Positions 53,963 to 61,532 of a stretch of 64,000 bases of DNA are shown here, in pieces. The position numbers were made by a program, and so were the translations under genes. Source of the stretch: Micromonospora pisi (GTDB lineage: Bacteria; Actinomycetota; Actinomycetes; Mycobacteriales; Micromonosporaceae); the NCBI RefSeq assembly GCF_003633685.1, contig NZ_RBKT01000001.1, forward strand, positions 2,976,001-3,040,000, written 5' to 3'. The notes under the pieces are model-generated. The model was given only the letters and a program-made list of their open reading frames with translations, was not told the origin of the DNA and did no database searches. Numbering within the stretch: position 1 is the stretch's first letter; each line of letters starts with the position of its first letter.

Positions 53963-55131
53963 GCCGGATCCTGGTCGTCAACTGCGGTTCGTCCTCGCTC
54001 AAGTACCGCCTCTACGACCGCGTCGACACGGGCGGCTCGGGCGGCGCCGACGGCTCCGGTGGTCCGGGCGGCTCAGGGCCGGTGGTGCTCGGGCAGGGAG
54101 TGATCGAGCGGATCGGCGAGCCGGACGGGGGCCCACCGGACCACGAGAGTGCGGTCCGGCAGGTGCTGGAGGGAATCGACCGTACCGGCCTGACCGCGGT
54201 GGGACACCGGGTGGTGCACGGCGGCGAGCGCTTCGCCGCGCCCACCCTGATCGACGACGAGGTCTTCGCCAAGATCAGGGAACTGGTGCCACTCGCCCCG
54301 CTGCACAACCCCGCCAACCTGACCGGCATCGAGGTCACCCGGCAACTGCTGCCGGACGTGCCCCAGGTCGCCGTCTTCGACACCGCGTTCCATCGCACGC
54401 TGCCGGAATCGGCCTCGCGCTACGCCATCGACTCGGCCACCGCCGACCGGTACGGCATCCGCCGGTACGGCTTCCACGGCACCTCACACGCGTACGTGTC
54501 CCGGCGTACCGCCGCACTGCTCGGCCGGGCGTACGAGGAGACGAACACCATCACCCTGCACCTGGGGAACGGGGCCAGCGCGTGCGCCGTCGCGGGTGGT
54601 CGCAGCATCGCCACCTCGATGGGCATGTCGCCGCTGGAGGGCCTGGTGATGGGCACCCGCAGCGGTGACCTGGATCCGACGGTCCTGCTCCACCTGCACC
54701 GCTCCGGCGGGCTGTCGGTGGACGAGATCGACGACCTGCTCAACCACCGAAGCGGTCTGCTCGGTCTGAGCGGCGCGAACGACATGCGCGAGGTGCTGCG
54801 CCGCCGGGCGGCCGGTGACCCGGCGGCCGAACTGGCCTTCGAGGTCTACTGCCGGCGGATCACGTTCTATGTCGGCGGCTACCTGGCGTTGCTCGGCCGG
54901 CTCGACGCGATCACCTTCACCGCCGGGGTCGGTGAGCATGCCGCACCGGTACGCTCGGCCGCGCTCGCCGGCCTGGAACACCTCGGCGTGGTGGTGGACC
55001 CCGACCGTAACGCCGGGTCCGGCGACCGCCTCATCTCCCCCGACGGGGCCGGGGTGGCGGTCTGCGTCATCGCCACCAACGAGGAGTTGGAGATAGCCCG
55101 ACAGACCGCCAGTCTGGTCGCGCCCGGCTGA
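53959..55131 (+). CDS. ackA: Acetate kinase
   Basis: A 390-residue ASKHA-fold kinase: VVNCGSSSLKYRLYD, GHRVVHGGERF, AVFDTAFHRTLP, YGFHGTSHAYVSRR, LHLGNGASACAVAGGRS and the TAGVGEHAAPVR block. It makes ATP and acetate from acetyl phosphate. An odd feature is a Gly/Ser-rich insertion at residues 24-41 (TGGSGGADGSGGPGGSG) in the loop after the first strands, where most relatives have a short turn. Coupled to pta. Confidence 0.96.
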   Translation: MSRILVVNCGSSSLKYRLYDRVDTGGSGGADGSGGPGGSGPVVLGQGVIERIGEPDGGPPDHESAVRQVLEGIDRTGLTAVGHRVVHGGERFAAPTLIDDEVFAKIRELVPLAPLHNPANLTGIEVTRQLLPDVPQVAVFDTAFHRTLPESASRYAIDSATADRYGIRRYGFHGTSHAYVSRRTAALLGRAYEETNTITLHLGNGASACAVAGGRSIATSMGMSPLEGLVMGTRSGDLDPTVLLHLHRSGGLSVDEIDDLLNHRSGLLGLSGANDMREVLRRRAAGDPAAELAFEVYCRRITFYVGGYLALLGRLDAITFTAGVGEHAAPVRSAALAGLEHLGVVVDPDRNAGSGDRLISPDGAGVAVCVIATNEELEIARQTASLVAPG

Positions 55132-55219
55132 CCTCCCGTCCCGCCGCCGCCCGCCCGCCCACGGGTCGGGGCGGGTGGGGCGGCAGACAGGGCGTGAAGG
55201 AGTCGACGGGTAAGGCGAA

Positions 55220-55393
55220 CTAGAGGGCCAGCCAGGCGATCAGGCCGACCACAACCACGGCCGCGACGACGAGGGCGACGACCAACGGCAGGTTCGACGA
55301 CGACTTGACGGGGGCGGACGGTTCGGCGGCCGGGTGCGCGAAGGCACGGAAGGCCTCGGTGTTGCCACTGGGGTCCGGGTACGTGTCAGGCAT
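55220..55393 (-). CDS. Small single-helix membrane protein
   Basis: A 57-residue protein read from ATG 55393 (an ATG at 55405 is possible). A polar N-terminus (PDTYPDPSGNTEAFRAFAHP) is followed by one C-terminal membrane helix ([20 protein letters not shown]). It would be a tail-anchored cytosolic-facing protein. No family recognised. Its 3' end faces ackA. Confidence 0.6.
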   Translation of the reverse strand: MPDTYPDPSGNTEAFRAFAHPAAEPSAPVKSSSNLPLVVALVVAAVVVVGLIAWLAL

Positions 55394-55780
55394 GCCGATG
55401 ACCATAGCGAACGTGCCCGACAGCCTGGCTCGGACCACTCGTCGACCCGGCGAACCACCGAGGTGGCCGGTCAACATCGACCGGCTGGCCGCCGTACCGC
55501 AGCCGGACGGGTGGCCGTGTATGGCGGAGTACGCGCTTACGGTCAAAGAGGTGCGCGGAGACGACCGTGGATCGGGTCGCTCGACCTGGCCCGGTCGGTC
55601 ACGCGTACCGACTGCGGGCGGGCGGTTGCCGCCTCGGGGTGCGCCATCGAACGGGCCGTGCCCCGCCCAGCGCCGGAGGGAACGTACGCGGTCGGCGTGC
55701 GTACGCTCGCTCGCGGCCGCGGTGCCGCCCGCCCCAGCAGCGCCCCGCCGTCCGGCCCACGCGTACGCCTCCTCCTGCCG
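55394..55780. other. 387-base GC-rich stretch without a supported gene
   Basis: Frames are open on both strands because of high GC, but translations are Arg/Pro-rich without motifs. Part of it must be the promoter of the small membrane protein gene. I see no feature beyond that. Confidence 0.5.
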
Positions 55781-55814
55781 CACCCGGGTCCGCGCTCGCG
55801 CGCGGACCCGGGTG
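55781..55814 (-). terminator. 14-bp perfect hairpin downstream of the beta-helix gene
   Basis: CACCCGGGTCCGCG (55781-55794) pairs with CGCGGACCCGGGTG (55801-55814) around CTCGCG, 26 bases past the minus-strand stop at 55840. Confidence 0.8.
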
Positions 55815-55839
55815 GAGGGGGGCGGGTGGAGCGGTCGGG

Positions 55840-57168
55840 TTACGGGACAACCGGCCTACGGTCGTCCGCCCAGACGTTGCTGGGCTTGTCCCAGCTGATT
55901 CCGGCCTGGGTCGGGCGGGCCACCACACCGAACCGGAAGTCCCGGCCGAAGACGTTCTGGCGGAACCTGATGTTGCTGCCGTTGAGGTCCTCGCGGATTC
56001 CGATCGAGTAGTTGCCGCCGTTGCAGTAGTTGTTCTCGAAGGTCAGGTTCGACACCACCGGACCCGTCGTCGAACCGATCATGATGCAGGCGTTGAACGG
56101 ATCCCTGGTGATCGGGTTGTACGTCTCCAGCGAGTTGCCCCGTACCACGATGTTCGACGCGCCGGTGGTCTGCAACGCGTCGTTGTGCGAGCCGCTGGCC
56201 CGGCTGAGGTGGTGGATCCAGGAGTTTTCGATCACGGTGTTGTTGCCCAGGCGCGGACCGTCGATGGTGTTGGTGATCTCGACCCGGCGGAGGGTGTAGT
56301 CGCCGCAGCAGACGGCGGCCGAGTTCGTGCCCTGACCGTTGATCTCGACATCCTCGACCAGCAGGTTGACCGCACCCTTGGTCCTGATCGAGTAGAGCCC
56401 GCCACAACTGATCCGCGACTTCCGCAGCACCACGTTCTTGGCGGTGACGGTCACGCAGCCCTTGATGTCGAGCCCGGTGAAGACCTGGCCGTCCCTTACC
56501 GCGTTGATCGAACCGGATGCCTTGAGCGTGACACCGGATGGCACTCCGGTGTTGTTCGGGCCCGGGAAGGACTCCGGGATGCTGCCGATCGCCTCGGGCG
56601 GTGGCGCGCTGCTGGGCGCCGGGGCGGTCGTACGGGTGGCGCTGGGGCGGGCACTGGGGGTGGCGGTGGACTCGGCCGGCGCCTCGGGGGCCGGGCCGAT
56701 CTCCGCGCCGGCGGTCACCGCCTTGCCATTCCAGGTCGACTCGACAATCGTCGCCGGGGCGGAGTCGGAATACATGAATCCGTGTCGGCAGCCGAAAACC
56801 TGTACGCGTCGGGCGGTGTAGTTTCCGAACACCACTCCGTTGGTCCGGGCCGACCCACAATGAATCTTGGTGTCCTCGATGACCGTGCCGGAGAATCCGT
56901 CGAAGATCCGCAGCGCGTGCGAGGCACCGCCGTAGCGGATGGTCGAATTCTTGATCGTGACGTTGTTCGCCCGCACGTGGAGGTAGCCGTTGATCGCCGC
57001 CCCGTCGACCACGGTCCCGTCCTTGTAGATCGCCATCGACCCGTCGCGGCTGCCCGCCACGGCCACTCCGATGCCGGCCACGGCGACGACCATCGTTGCC
57101 AGAATTACCAATAATGAACGCGGGCGACGGCTAAATAACTTATGCCCGCCTCGCGCGGATCGTGGCAC
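55840..57168 (-). CDS. Exported right-handed parallel beta-helix protein
   Basis: A 442-residue protein. GTG 57168 is preferred because AAGGA lies about 10 bases upstream; the open frame continues further but is AT-rich and non-coding in style. A basic signal sequence (SRRPRSLLVILATMVVAVAG) leads to two beta-helix blocks (about 45-125 and 165-435) joined by a Pro/Ala/Ser linker. Coils are visible as NNVTIKNSTIRYGGAS, NVVLRKSRISCGG and NIVVRGNSLETYN. Several Cys pairs suggest an outside location. The fold is shared by pectate lyases and polysaccharide-binding proteins; no lyase catalytic set can be assigned. Confidence 0.75.
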   Translation of the reverse strand: MPRSARGGHKLFSRRPRSLLVILATMVVAVAGIGVAVAGSRDGSMAIYKDGTVVDGAAINGYLHVRANNVTIKNSTIRYGGASHALRIFDGFSGTVIEDTKIHCGSARTNGVVFGNYTARRVQVFGCRHGFMYSDSAPATIVESTWNGKAVTAGAEIGPAPEAPAESTATPSARPSATRTTAPAPSSAPPPEAIGSIPESFPGPNNTGVPSGVTLKASGSINAVRDGQVFTGLDIKGCVTVTAKNVVLRKSRISCGGLYSIRTKGAVNLLVEDVEINGQGTNSAAVCCGDYTLRRVEITNTIDGPRLGNNTVIENSWIHHLSRASGSHNDALQTTGASNIVVRGNSLETYNPITRDPFNACIMIGSTTGPVVSNLTFENNYCNGGNYSIGIREDLNGSNIRFRQNVFGRDFRFGVVARPTQAGISWDKPSNVWADDRRPVVP

Positions 57169-57513
57169 TTGTTCAATATCCTTATGCGCCGCCGAGAACC
57201 TCAAGATCTGACCCCTTCGACCTACACATAGTCCGCAATCAGCAGAGCAGAACGGCCTGACTGTACCGCGCACCCAAGGTGGCGAGGAGGTATCACAAAA
57301 AGATCGGAATCCGAACCTTTAGTTTTCTTAAAGAGGACCTTACCCCGGTCTTATCTACGCTTTTCAGGCGGCTTATGCCGCTCGTTTACCCCTGTTTACC
57401 CGGGGGGAAAGGTCCGGATTTTCAAATCGCGTGATCGCGCGTGTTCAGCTCGTCACCGCTCCCAGCAGGTCCACCCGGACCGCCCTACCGGCCGGTACGG
57501 GCGCTGCCGGGGC
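57169..57513 (-). promoter_or_regulatory. AT-rich leader and promoter of the beta-helix gene
   Basis: This 345-base gap is far less GC-rich than its surroundings (A/T runs at 57297-57301 and 57317-57333). In the direction of the beta-helix gene it offers GCGGC-ATAA-GCCGC at about 57368-57381, CTTTA-N7-TAAAG at 57317-57333, and a short TCGG/CCGA hairpin followed by five T (57297-57312), about 130 bases before the start codon. It could be an attenuator-type leader. No known riboswitch consensus was recognised. Confidence 0.45.
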
Positions 57514-58467
57514 TCAGCGGGAGTGGTCGAGCACCACCTTGCCGAAGACCTCGCCGGAGTGCAGCCGGGCGAACGCGTCGGAGACCTGGGAGAAACCGTA
57601 GACGGAGTCGACCACCGGACGTACTCCCTTGTCGACGCAGAGGGCGAGCAGTTCCGCCAGCTCGGCCGGGGTTCCCATCGAGGTCCCCAGGATCTCCAAC
57701 TGGAGGGCGAAGACCCGCCGCAGGTTCACCTTCGGCTCGTGCCCGGCGGTCGCGCCGGAGACCACGATCCGCGCCCCCGGTTTCGCCGACTTCATCGAGT
57801 GGTCGAAGGTCGCCGCGCCGACGGTCTCGATCACCACGTCGACCCGTTCGGGCAGCCGGGCTCCCGGGGCGAGCGCGGTCGCACCGAGCGCCGCGATCCG
57901 GTCCCGCTTCGCCGCGTCCCGGCTGGTCGCGTAGACCCGCTTGCCAAGTGCGACGGCGAGCACCACCGCCGCGGTGGCGACCCCGCCGCCGGCCCCCTGC
58001 ACCAGCACCGCCTCGCCCTCGTCGATCCGGCCCCGGTTGGTGAGCATCCGGTACGCGGTGAGCCAGGCCGTCGGCAGGCAGGCCGCGTCGGTGAGCGGAA
58101 GACCCGCCGGTACGGGCACCAGGTTCGCCCTCGGCACCGCCACCCGCTCGGCGAGCGTGCCCGGGAACCGCTCCGACAGGATCGACAGACCACGTGGGTC
58201 GGACGGGTCCACCACCACCGGGTAGACCACCACGTCGTTGCCGTCCGGGTCGACGCCCACCGCGTCGCAGCCGAGGATCATCGGCAACTGCTCCGGGGCC
58301 AGACCGACCCCGCTCAGCGACCACAGGTCGTGCCGGTTGAGCGAGCTGGCCCGGACCTCGACGGTCACCCAGTCGTCGTCCGGGTGGGTCGGCTCCGGCC
58401 GGTCACCGACGGCGAGCGCGGCGAGCGGGTTGTCGGCGTCGAAGGTCGAGGCGAAGGCAGCACGCAT
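57514..58467 (-). CDS. Zinc-free medium-chain alcohol dehydrogenase (quinone oxidoreductase type)
   Basis: A 317-residue MDR-family oxidoreductase from ATG 58467 (ATG/GTG at 58476 is possible). The N-terminal GroES-like domain has SSLNRHDLWSLSGVG and LGCDAVG; the NADPH domain has AVLVQGAGGGVATAAVVLA and VYATSRDAAKRDR. The cysteine ligands of the zinc enzymes are missing, as in quinone oxidoreductases. It reduces quinones or enones with NADPH; the substrate is unknown. Monocistronic, with repeat copy 3 upstream. Confidence 0.88.
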   Translation of the reverse strand: MRAAFASTFDADNPLAALAVGDRPEPTHPDDDWVTVEVRASSLNRHDLWSLSGVGLAPEQLPMILGCDAVGVDPDGNDVVVYPVVVDPSDPRGLSILSERFPGTLAERVAVPRANLVPVPAGLPLTDAACLPTAWLTAYRMLTNRGRIDEGEAVLVQGAGGGVATAAVVLAVALGKRVYATSRDAAKRDRIAALGATALAPGARLPERVDVVIETVGAATFDHSMKSAKPGARIVVSGATAGHEPKVNLRRVFALQLEILGTSMGTPAELAELLALCVDKGVRPVVDSVYGFSQVSDAFARLHSGEVFGKVVLDHSR

Positions 58468-58532
58468 GATCCGCACGCTAACAGCGCCGGCCCCCGATCG
58501 GAACGCCCCACCGCCGCAGCGCAGGTGTTGAC

Positions 58533-58576
58533 AAGGGCCCCTTCCTATACGGAAAACGATAGGAGGGGGCCCTTCC
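58533..58576. repeat. Dispersed palindromic repeat, copy 3
   Basis: AAGGGCCCCTT (58533-58543) and AGGGGGCCCTTCC (58564-58576) flank the loop CCTATACGGAAAACGATAGG, which matches copy 2 at 16 of 20 positions. It lies 7 bases beyond the stop of the minus-strand malic enzyme gene. A diverged member of the same family. Confidence 0.85.
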
Positions 58577-58583
58577 TTACACC

Positions 58584-59762
58584 TCAGGCGCGGGCGACGC
58601 CGTCGCGTCGGGCGGCGTCGAGAACCGCCTCGGCCACGGCCGGGGCGACCCGGGGATCGAGCGGCGACGGGACGATCGCGTCGGCCGTCAGGTTCTCCGC
58701 CACCACCGAGGCGATCGCGTCGGCGGCGGCGACCTTCATGTTGTCGGTGATCCGGGTTGCCCGCGCGTCGAGCGCGCCCCGGAAGATCCCGGGGAAGGCC
58801 AACACGTTGTTGATCTGGTTCGGGAAGTCGCTGCGCCCGGTGGCGACCACCGCGACATGCCGGCCCGCGACGTCCGGGTGCACCTCTGGGGTCGGGTTGG
58901 CCAGCGCGAAGACGATGCCGCCCGGGGCCATGCCGGCGACGGCCTGCTCCGGGATCTGCCCACCGGATACGCCGATCAGCACGTCGGCGCCGCGCAGCGC
59001 GTCGGTGATGCCACCCTGGCAGCGGGCGGCGTTGGTGAACTCGGCCAGCTCCGCCTTGACCGGGGTGAGCCCCTCCCGGTCCGGATGCAGCACGCCCCGC
59101 GAGTCGCAGACCACGATCTCACCGGGATTCACCCCGCCCGCGGCGAGCATCCGGGTCACCGCGACCCCGGCCGCGCCCGCGCCACTGACGACCACCCGCA
59201 GATCACCGAGCTTGCGGTTGAGCAGGGTGGCCGCGTTGCGCAGGGCGGCGAGCACGACGATGGCGGTGCCGTGCTGGTCGTCGTGGAAGACCGGGATCGG
59301 CAGCAGCTCGTCGAGGCGGCGCTCGATCTCGAAGCAGCGCGGGGCGGAGATGTCCTCCAGGTTGATCCCGCCGAAGGACGGGGCCAGCGCGACCACCGTC
59401 GCGACGATCTGGTCGACATCCTGCGTGTCGAGGCAGATCGGCACCGCGTCGACGCCGCCGAACTGCTTGAACAGCACCGCCTTGCCCTCCATCACGGGCA
59501 TCGCCGCGCGGGGGCCGATGTTGCCGAGCCCGAGTACGGCGGAACCGTCGGTAACCACCGCCACGGTGTGCGAGACCCAGGTGTAGTCGTCGACCAGTTC
59601 CGGGTCGGCGGCGATCGCCTCGCAGACCTTCGCGACCCCGGGGGTGTACGCGAGGGAGAGGTCCTCCCGGCTGGTCAGCGGTACCGTCGAGGCCACCGCC
59701 AACTTGCCGCCACGGTGCAGTTCGAATACCGGATCAGAGTGATCCACAGAAGACGATGGCAT
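58584..59762 (-). CDS. NAD(P)-dependent malic enzyme
   Basis: A 392-residue short-form malic enzyme. ATG 59762 is chosen for the GGAG just ahead and because the sequence upstream is not protein-like. Signatures: SLAYTPGVAKVCEAI, VTDGSAVLGLGNIGPRAAMP, GKAVLFKQFGGVDAVPICL, PVFHDDQHGTAIV, the nucleotide loop VVSGAGAAGVAV and ALANPTPEVHPD. It decarboxylates malate to pyruvate. No phosphotransacetylase-like C-terminal domain is present. Confidence 0.93.
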   Translation of the reverse strand: MPSSSVDHSDPVFELHRGGKLAVASTVPLTSREDLSLAYTPGVAKVCEAIAADPELVDDYTWVSHTVAVVTDGSAVLGLGNIGPRAAMPVMEGKAVLFKQFGGVDAVPICLDTQDVDQIVATVVALAPSFGGINLEDISAPRCFEIERRLDELLPIPVFHDDQHGTAIVVLAALRNAATLLNRKLGDLRVVVSGAGAAGVAVTRMLAAGGVNPGEIVVCDSRGVLHPDREGLTPVKAELAEFTNAARCQGGITDALRGADVLIGVSGGQIPEQAVAGMAPGGIVFALANPTPEVHPDVAGRHVAVVATGRSDFPNQINNVLAFPGIFRGALDARATRITDNMKVAAADAIASVVAENLTADAIVPSPLDPRVAPAVAEAVLDAARRDGVARA

Positions 59763-59906
59763 GGGGAGAACTCCAGGGTTCGTCGAGCGGTTGGGACCAA
59801 CCGGCTCGACGCGAGGTCGGCGAATGACCGGCGGTGCGGTGCGGGGGGTCACCCGGGCACGGCCAATGAGCATACTGTCGTCTGTTTACCGTACCTGTGA
59901 GCAGGG

Positions 59907-60269
59907 TCATACCGAGCGGTAACCGAGGCGGCGGGGGCGTGGCCAGTAACGGAACACCACCCGACCGAGCACATCGGCCACCCCGTACGCACGGGAGTCG
60001 TCGGTGATCAGCTCATTGTCACCGTGCAGCCACCAGCCACCGTCCTGCCGGCGTACCGCCCGTTTGACGACCGCCAGTTCAGGACGGCTCCGGAAGACGG
60101 CCACCACCACATCACCGGGACGTACGGCACGTCCGCCACGCCGTACCAGCACCGCATCACCGTGACGGAGCGTCGGCACCATGGAGGGCCCGCTCACCAG
60201 TACGGGGTACAGCCAGCGGGCCGGCGGCACCAGGCCGGCCGGCGGCTCGACCGCTTCTCCACCGCGCAC
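59907..60269 (-). CDS. sodX: Nickel superoxide dismutase maturation protease
   Basis: A 120-residue S26-type peptidase starting at GTG 60269. The catalytic Ser is S29 in VSGPSMVPTL and the Lys is K69 in AVVKRAV, followed by GWWLHGDNE and a C-terminal strand VLGRVVFRYWP. Unlike signal peptidases it has no clear membrane anchor. It removes the short leader of SodN so that His1 can bind nickel. It diverges from sodN, with 84 bases between starts. Confidence 0.92.
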   Translation of the reverse strand: MRGGEAVEPPAGLVPPARWLYPVLVSGPSMVPTLRHGDAVLVRRGGRAVRPGDVVVAVFRSRPELAVVKRAVRRQDGGWWLHGDNELITDDSRAYGVADVLGRVVFRYWPRPRRLGYRSV

Positions 60270-60353
60270 CGGGTTTCACCTCCACCGCCCTGGGGACGTA
60301 AGTCAGGAGTAATGTCGTCTCGGATCATCGCAAACATCCCACGGAGGGCCTTG

Positions 60354-60761
60354 ATGCGACTTCCACGCATCCTCACACCACGTTTCGTCGCGCACGCCCA
60401 TTGCGACCTGCCTTGCGGGGTCTACGACCCGGCCCAGGCTCGGATCGAGGCCGAATCGGTCAAGGCGATCTGCGAGAAATACCAGGCCAACACGGACCCG
60501 GAGTTCCGGACCCGGGCCCTGATCATCAAGGAACAGCGGGCCGAGCTGGTCAAGCACCACCTGTGGGTGCTGTGGACCGACTACTTCAAGCCCCCGCACT
60601 TCGAGAAGTACCCGAACCTGCACTCGCTCTTCAACGAGGCCACCAAGCTGGCTGGCGGCGGAGGCGGCGCCAAGGCGTCGACCGACCCGGCCAAGGCGGA
60701 CGAGCTGCTGCAGAAGATCGAGGAGATCTCGAAGATCTTCTGGGAGACCAAGCAGGCGTGA
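60354..60761 (+). CDS. sodN: Nickel superoxide dismutase
   Basis: A 135-residue precursor from ATG 60354 behind GGAGGG. A 15-residue leader (MRLPRILTPRFVAHA) precedes the nickel hook HCDLPCGVYDP, which supplies His1, Cys2 and Cys6 of the mature enzyme. The remaining four-helix bundle (AESVKAICEKYQAN, HLWVLWTDYFKPPHFEKYP) is typical. The enzyme disproportionates superoxide in the cytosol. It overlaps the next gene by 4 bases. Confidence 0.96.
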   Translation: MRLPRILTPRFVAHAHCDLPCGVYDPAQARIEAESVKAICEKYQANTDPEFRTRALIIKEQRAELVKHHLWVLWTDYFKPPHFEKYPNLHSLFNEATKLAGGGGGAKASTDPAKADELLQKIEEISKIFWETKQA

Positions 60762-61297
60762 GTTCCACGGTTTCCACCGGCCGGCCGCTCGCCGACCGGG
60801 GGGACGGAAGTCCCCGACCCGCGATTCGGCCGGCGCGTCCCTCGGACGTGCCGGCCATCGTCGCGATGGTGCACGAACTGGCCGACTACGAGCGCGCGGC
60901 CGACGAATGCCACCTCACCGAGGAGCAGCTGCACGCCGCGCTCTTCGCCGAGCGGCCGGCGCTGTTCGGGCACGTGGCCCTTGATCCGGAGGGCGAGACG
61001 ATCGGCTTCGCGCTCTGGTTCCTCAACTTCTCCACCTGGCGCGGCGTACACGGCATCTATCTGGAGGACCTGTACGTCCGGCCGTCCGCCCGGGGCACCG
61101 GCGCCGGCCGGCGGCTGCTCGCCACCCTCGCCGCCGTCTGTGTCGAGCGCGGCTACCAGCGTCTCGACTGGTGGGTGCTCAACTGGAACCCGGCCCGCGA
61201 GTTCTACCACTCCATCGGCGCCGCGCCGATGGACGAGTGGGTGCCGTACCGCCTCAGTGGGGACGCGTTGAGCGCGCTCGCCGAACAGGCCGACTGA
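60758..61297 (+). CDS. GNAT family N-acetyltransferase
   Basis: A 179-residue acetyltransferase. GTG 60758 overlaps the sodN stop by 4 bases, so it is co-translated. After a disordered N-terminus of 25 residues the GNAT fold shows IRPARPSDVPAIVAMVHELA, LYVRPSARGTGAGRRLLATL (acetyl-CoA loop) and LDWWVLNWNPAREFYHSIGA. This is the spermidine/diamine acetyltransferase (SAT-like) form. The link to sodN is widespread in actinomycetes but unexplained. Confidence 0.88.
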   Translation: MSSTVSTGRPLADRGDGSPRPAIRPARPSDVPAIVAMVHELADYERAADECHLTEEQLHAALFAERPALFGHVALDPEGETIGFALWFLNFSTWRGVHGIYLEDLYVRPSARGTGAGRRLLATLAAVCVERGYQRLDWWVLNWNPAREFYHSIGAAPMDEWVPYRLSGDALSALAEQAD

Positions 61298-61362
61298 GCC
61301 CACTCCCCGGTCACGGTGACGGGACACAGGACAGTCATCGATCAGCGACATCTCGTGACAAT

Positions 61363-61382
61363 TGATCACCCTCGGTGGATCA
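61363..61382. promoter_or_regulatory. Imperfect inverted repeat upstream of the protease gene
   Basis: TGATCACC (61363-61370) and GGTGGATCA (61374-61382) pair with one bulged base. It lies 150 bases ahead of the protease start, in a 235-base gap with no other feature. It could be an operator, or a terminator of the sodN unit. Confidence 0.35.
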
Positions 61383-61532
61383 TGTTCGCACCCAGGGGCG
61401 CGGCGGGATGTCCACTTAGTGCCATGTCGCCTCTGCGGCACCCCTCGTACCGCACCGGGGAAATGATCCGGCCACAGACTCCGAGCTGACGTCAGATTGA
61501 TGGCGTTCCGCTGAACCTGAGGAGTCTGGGCC

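Noticed and set aside
57360-57420. FliA/WhiG-type promoter (TAAA-N15-GCCGATAA) upstream of the beta-helix gene
   Set aside because: TAAA boxes exist but the matching -10 agrees only at ATAA; too weak to claim.
57169-57440. Cyclic di-AMP (ydaO) or cyclic di-GMP riboswitch
   Set aside because: The conserved cores of those classes were not found; the leader is reported as of unknown type.
57523-59586. 687-codon plus-strand frame across the oxidoreductase and malic enzyme genes
   Set aside because: Arg/His/Pro-rich translation without motifs; both minus-strand genes are clear and the frame even crosses their intergenic repeat.
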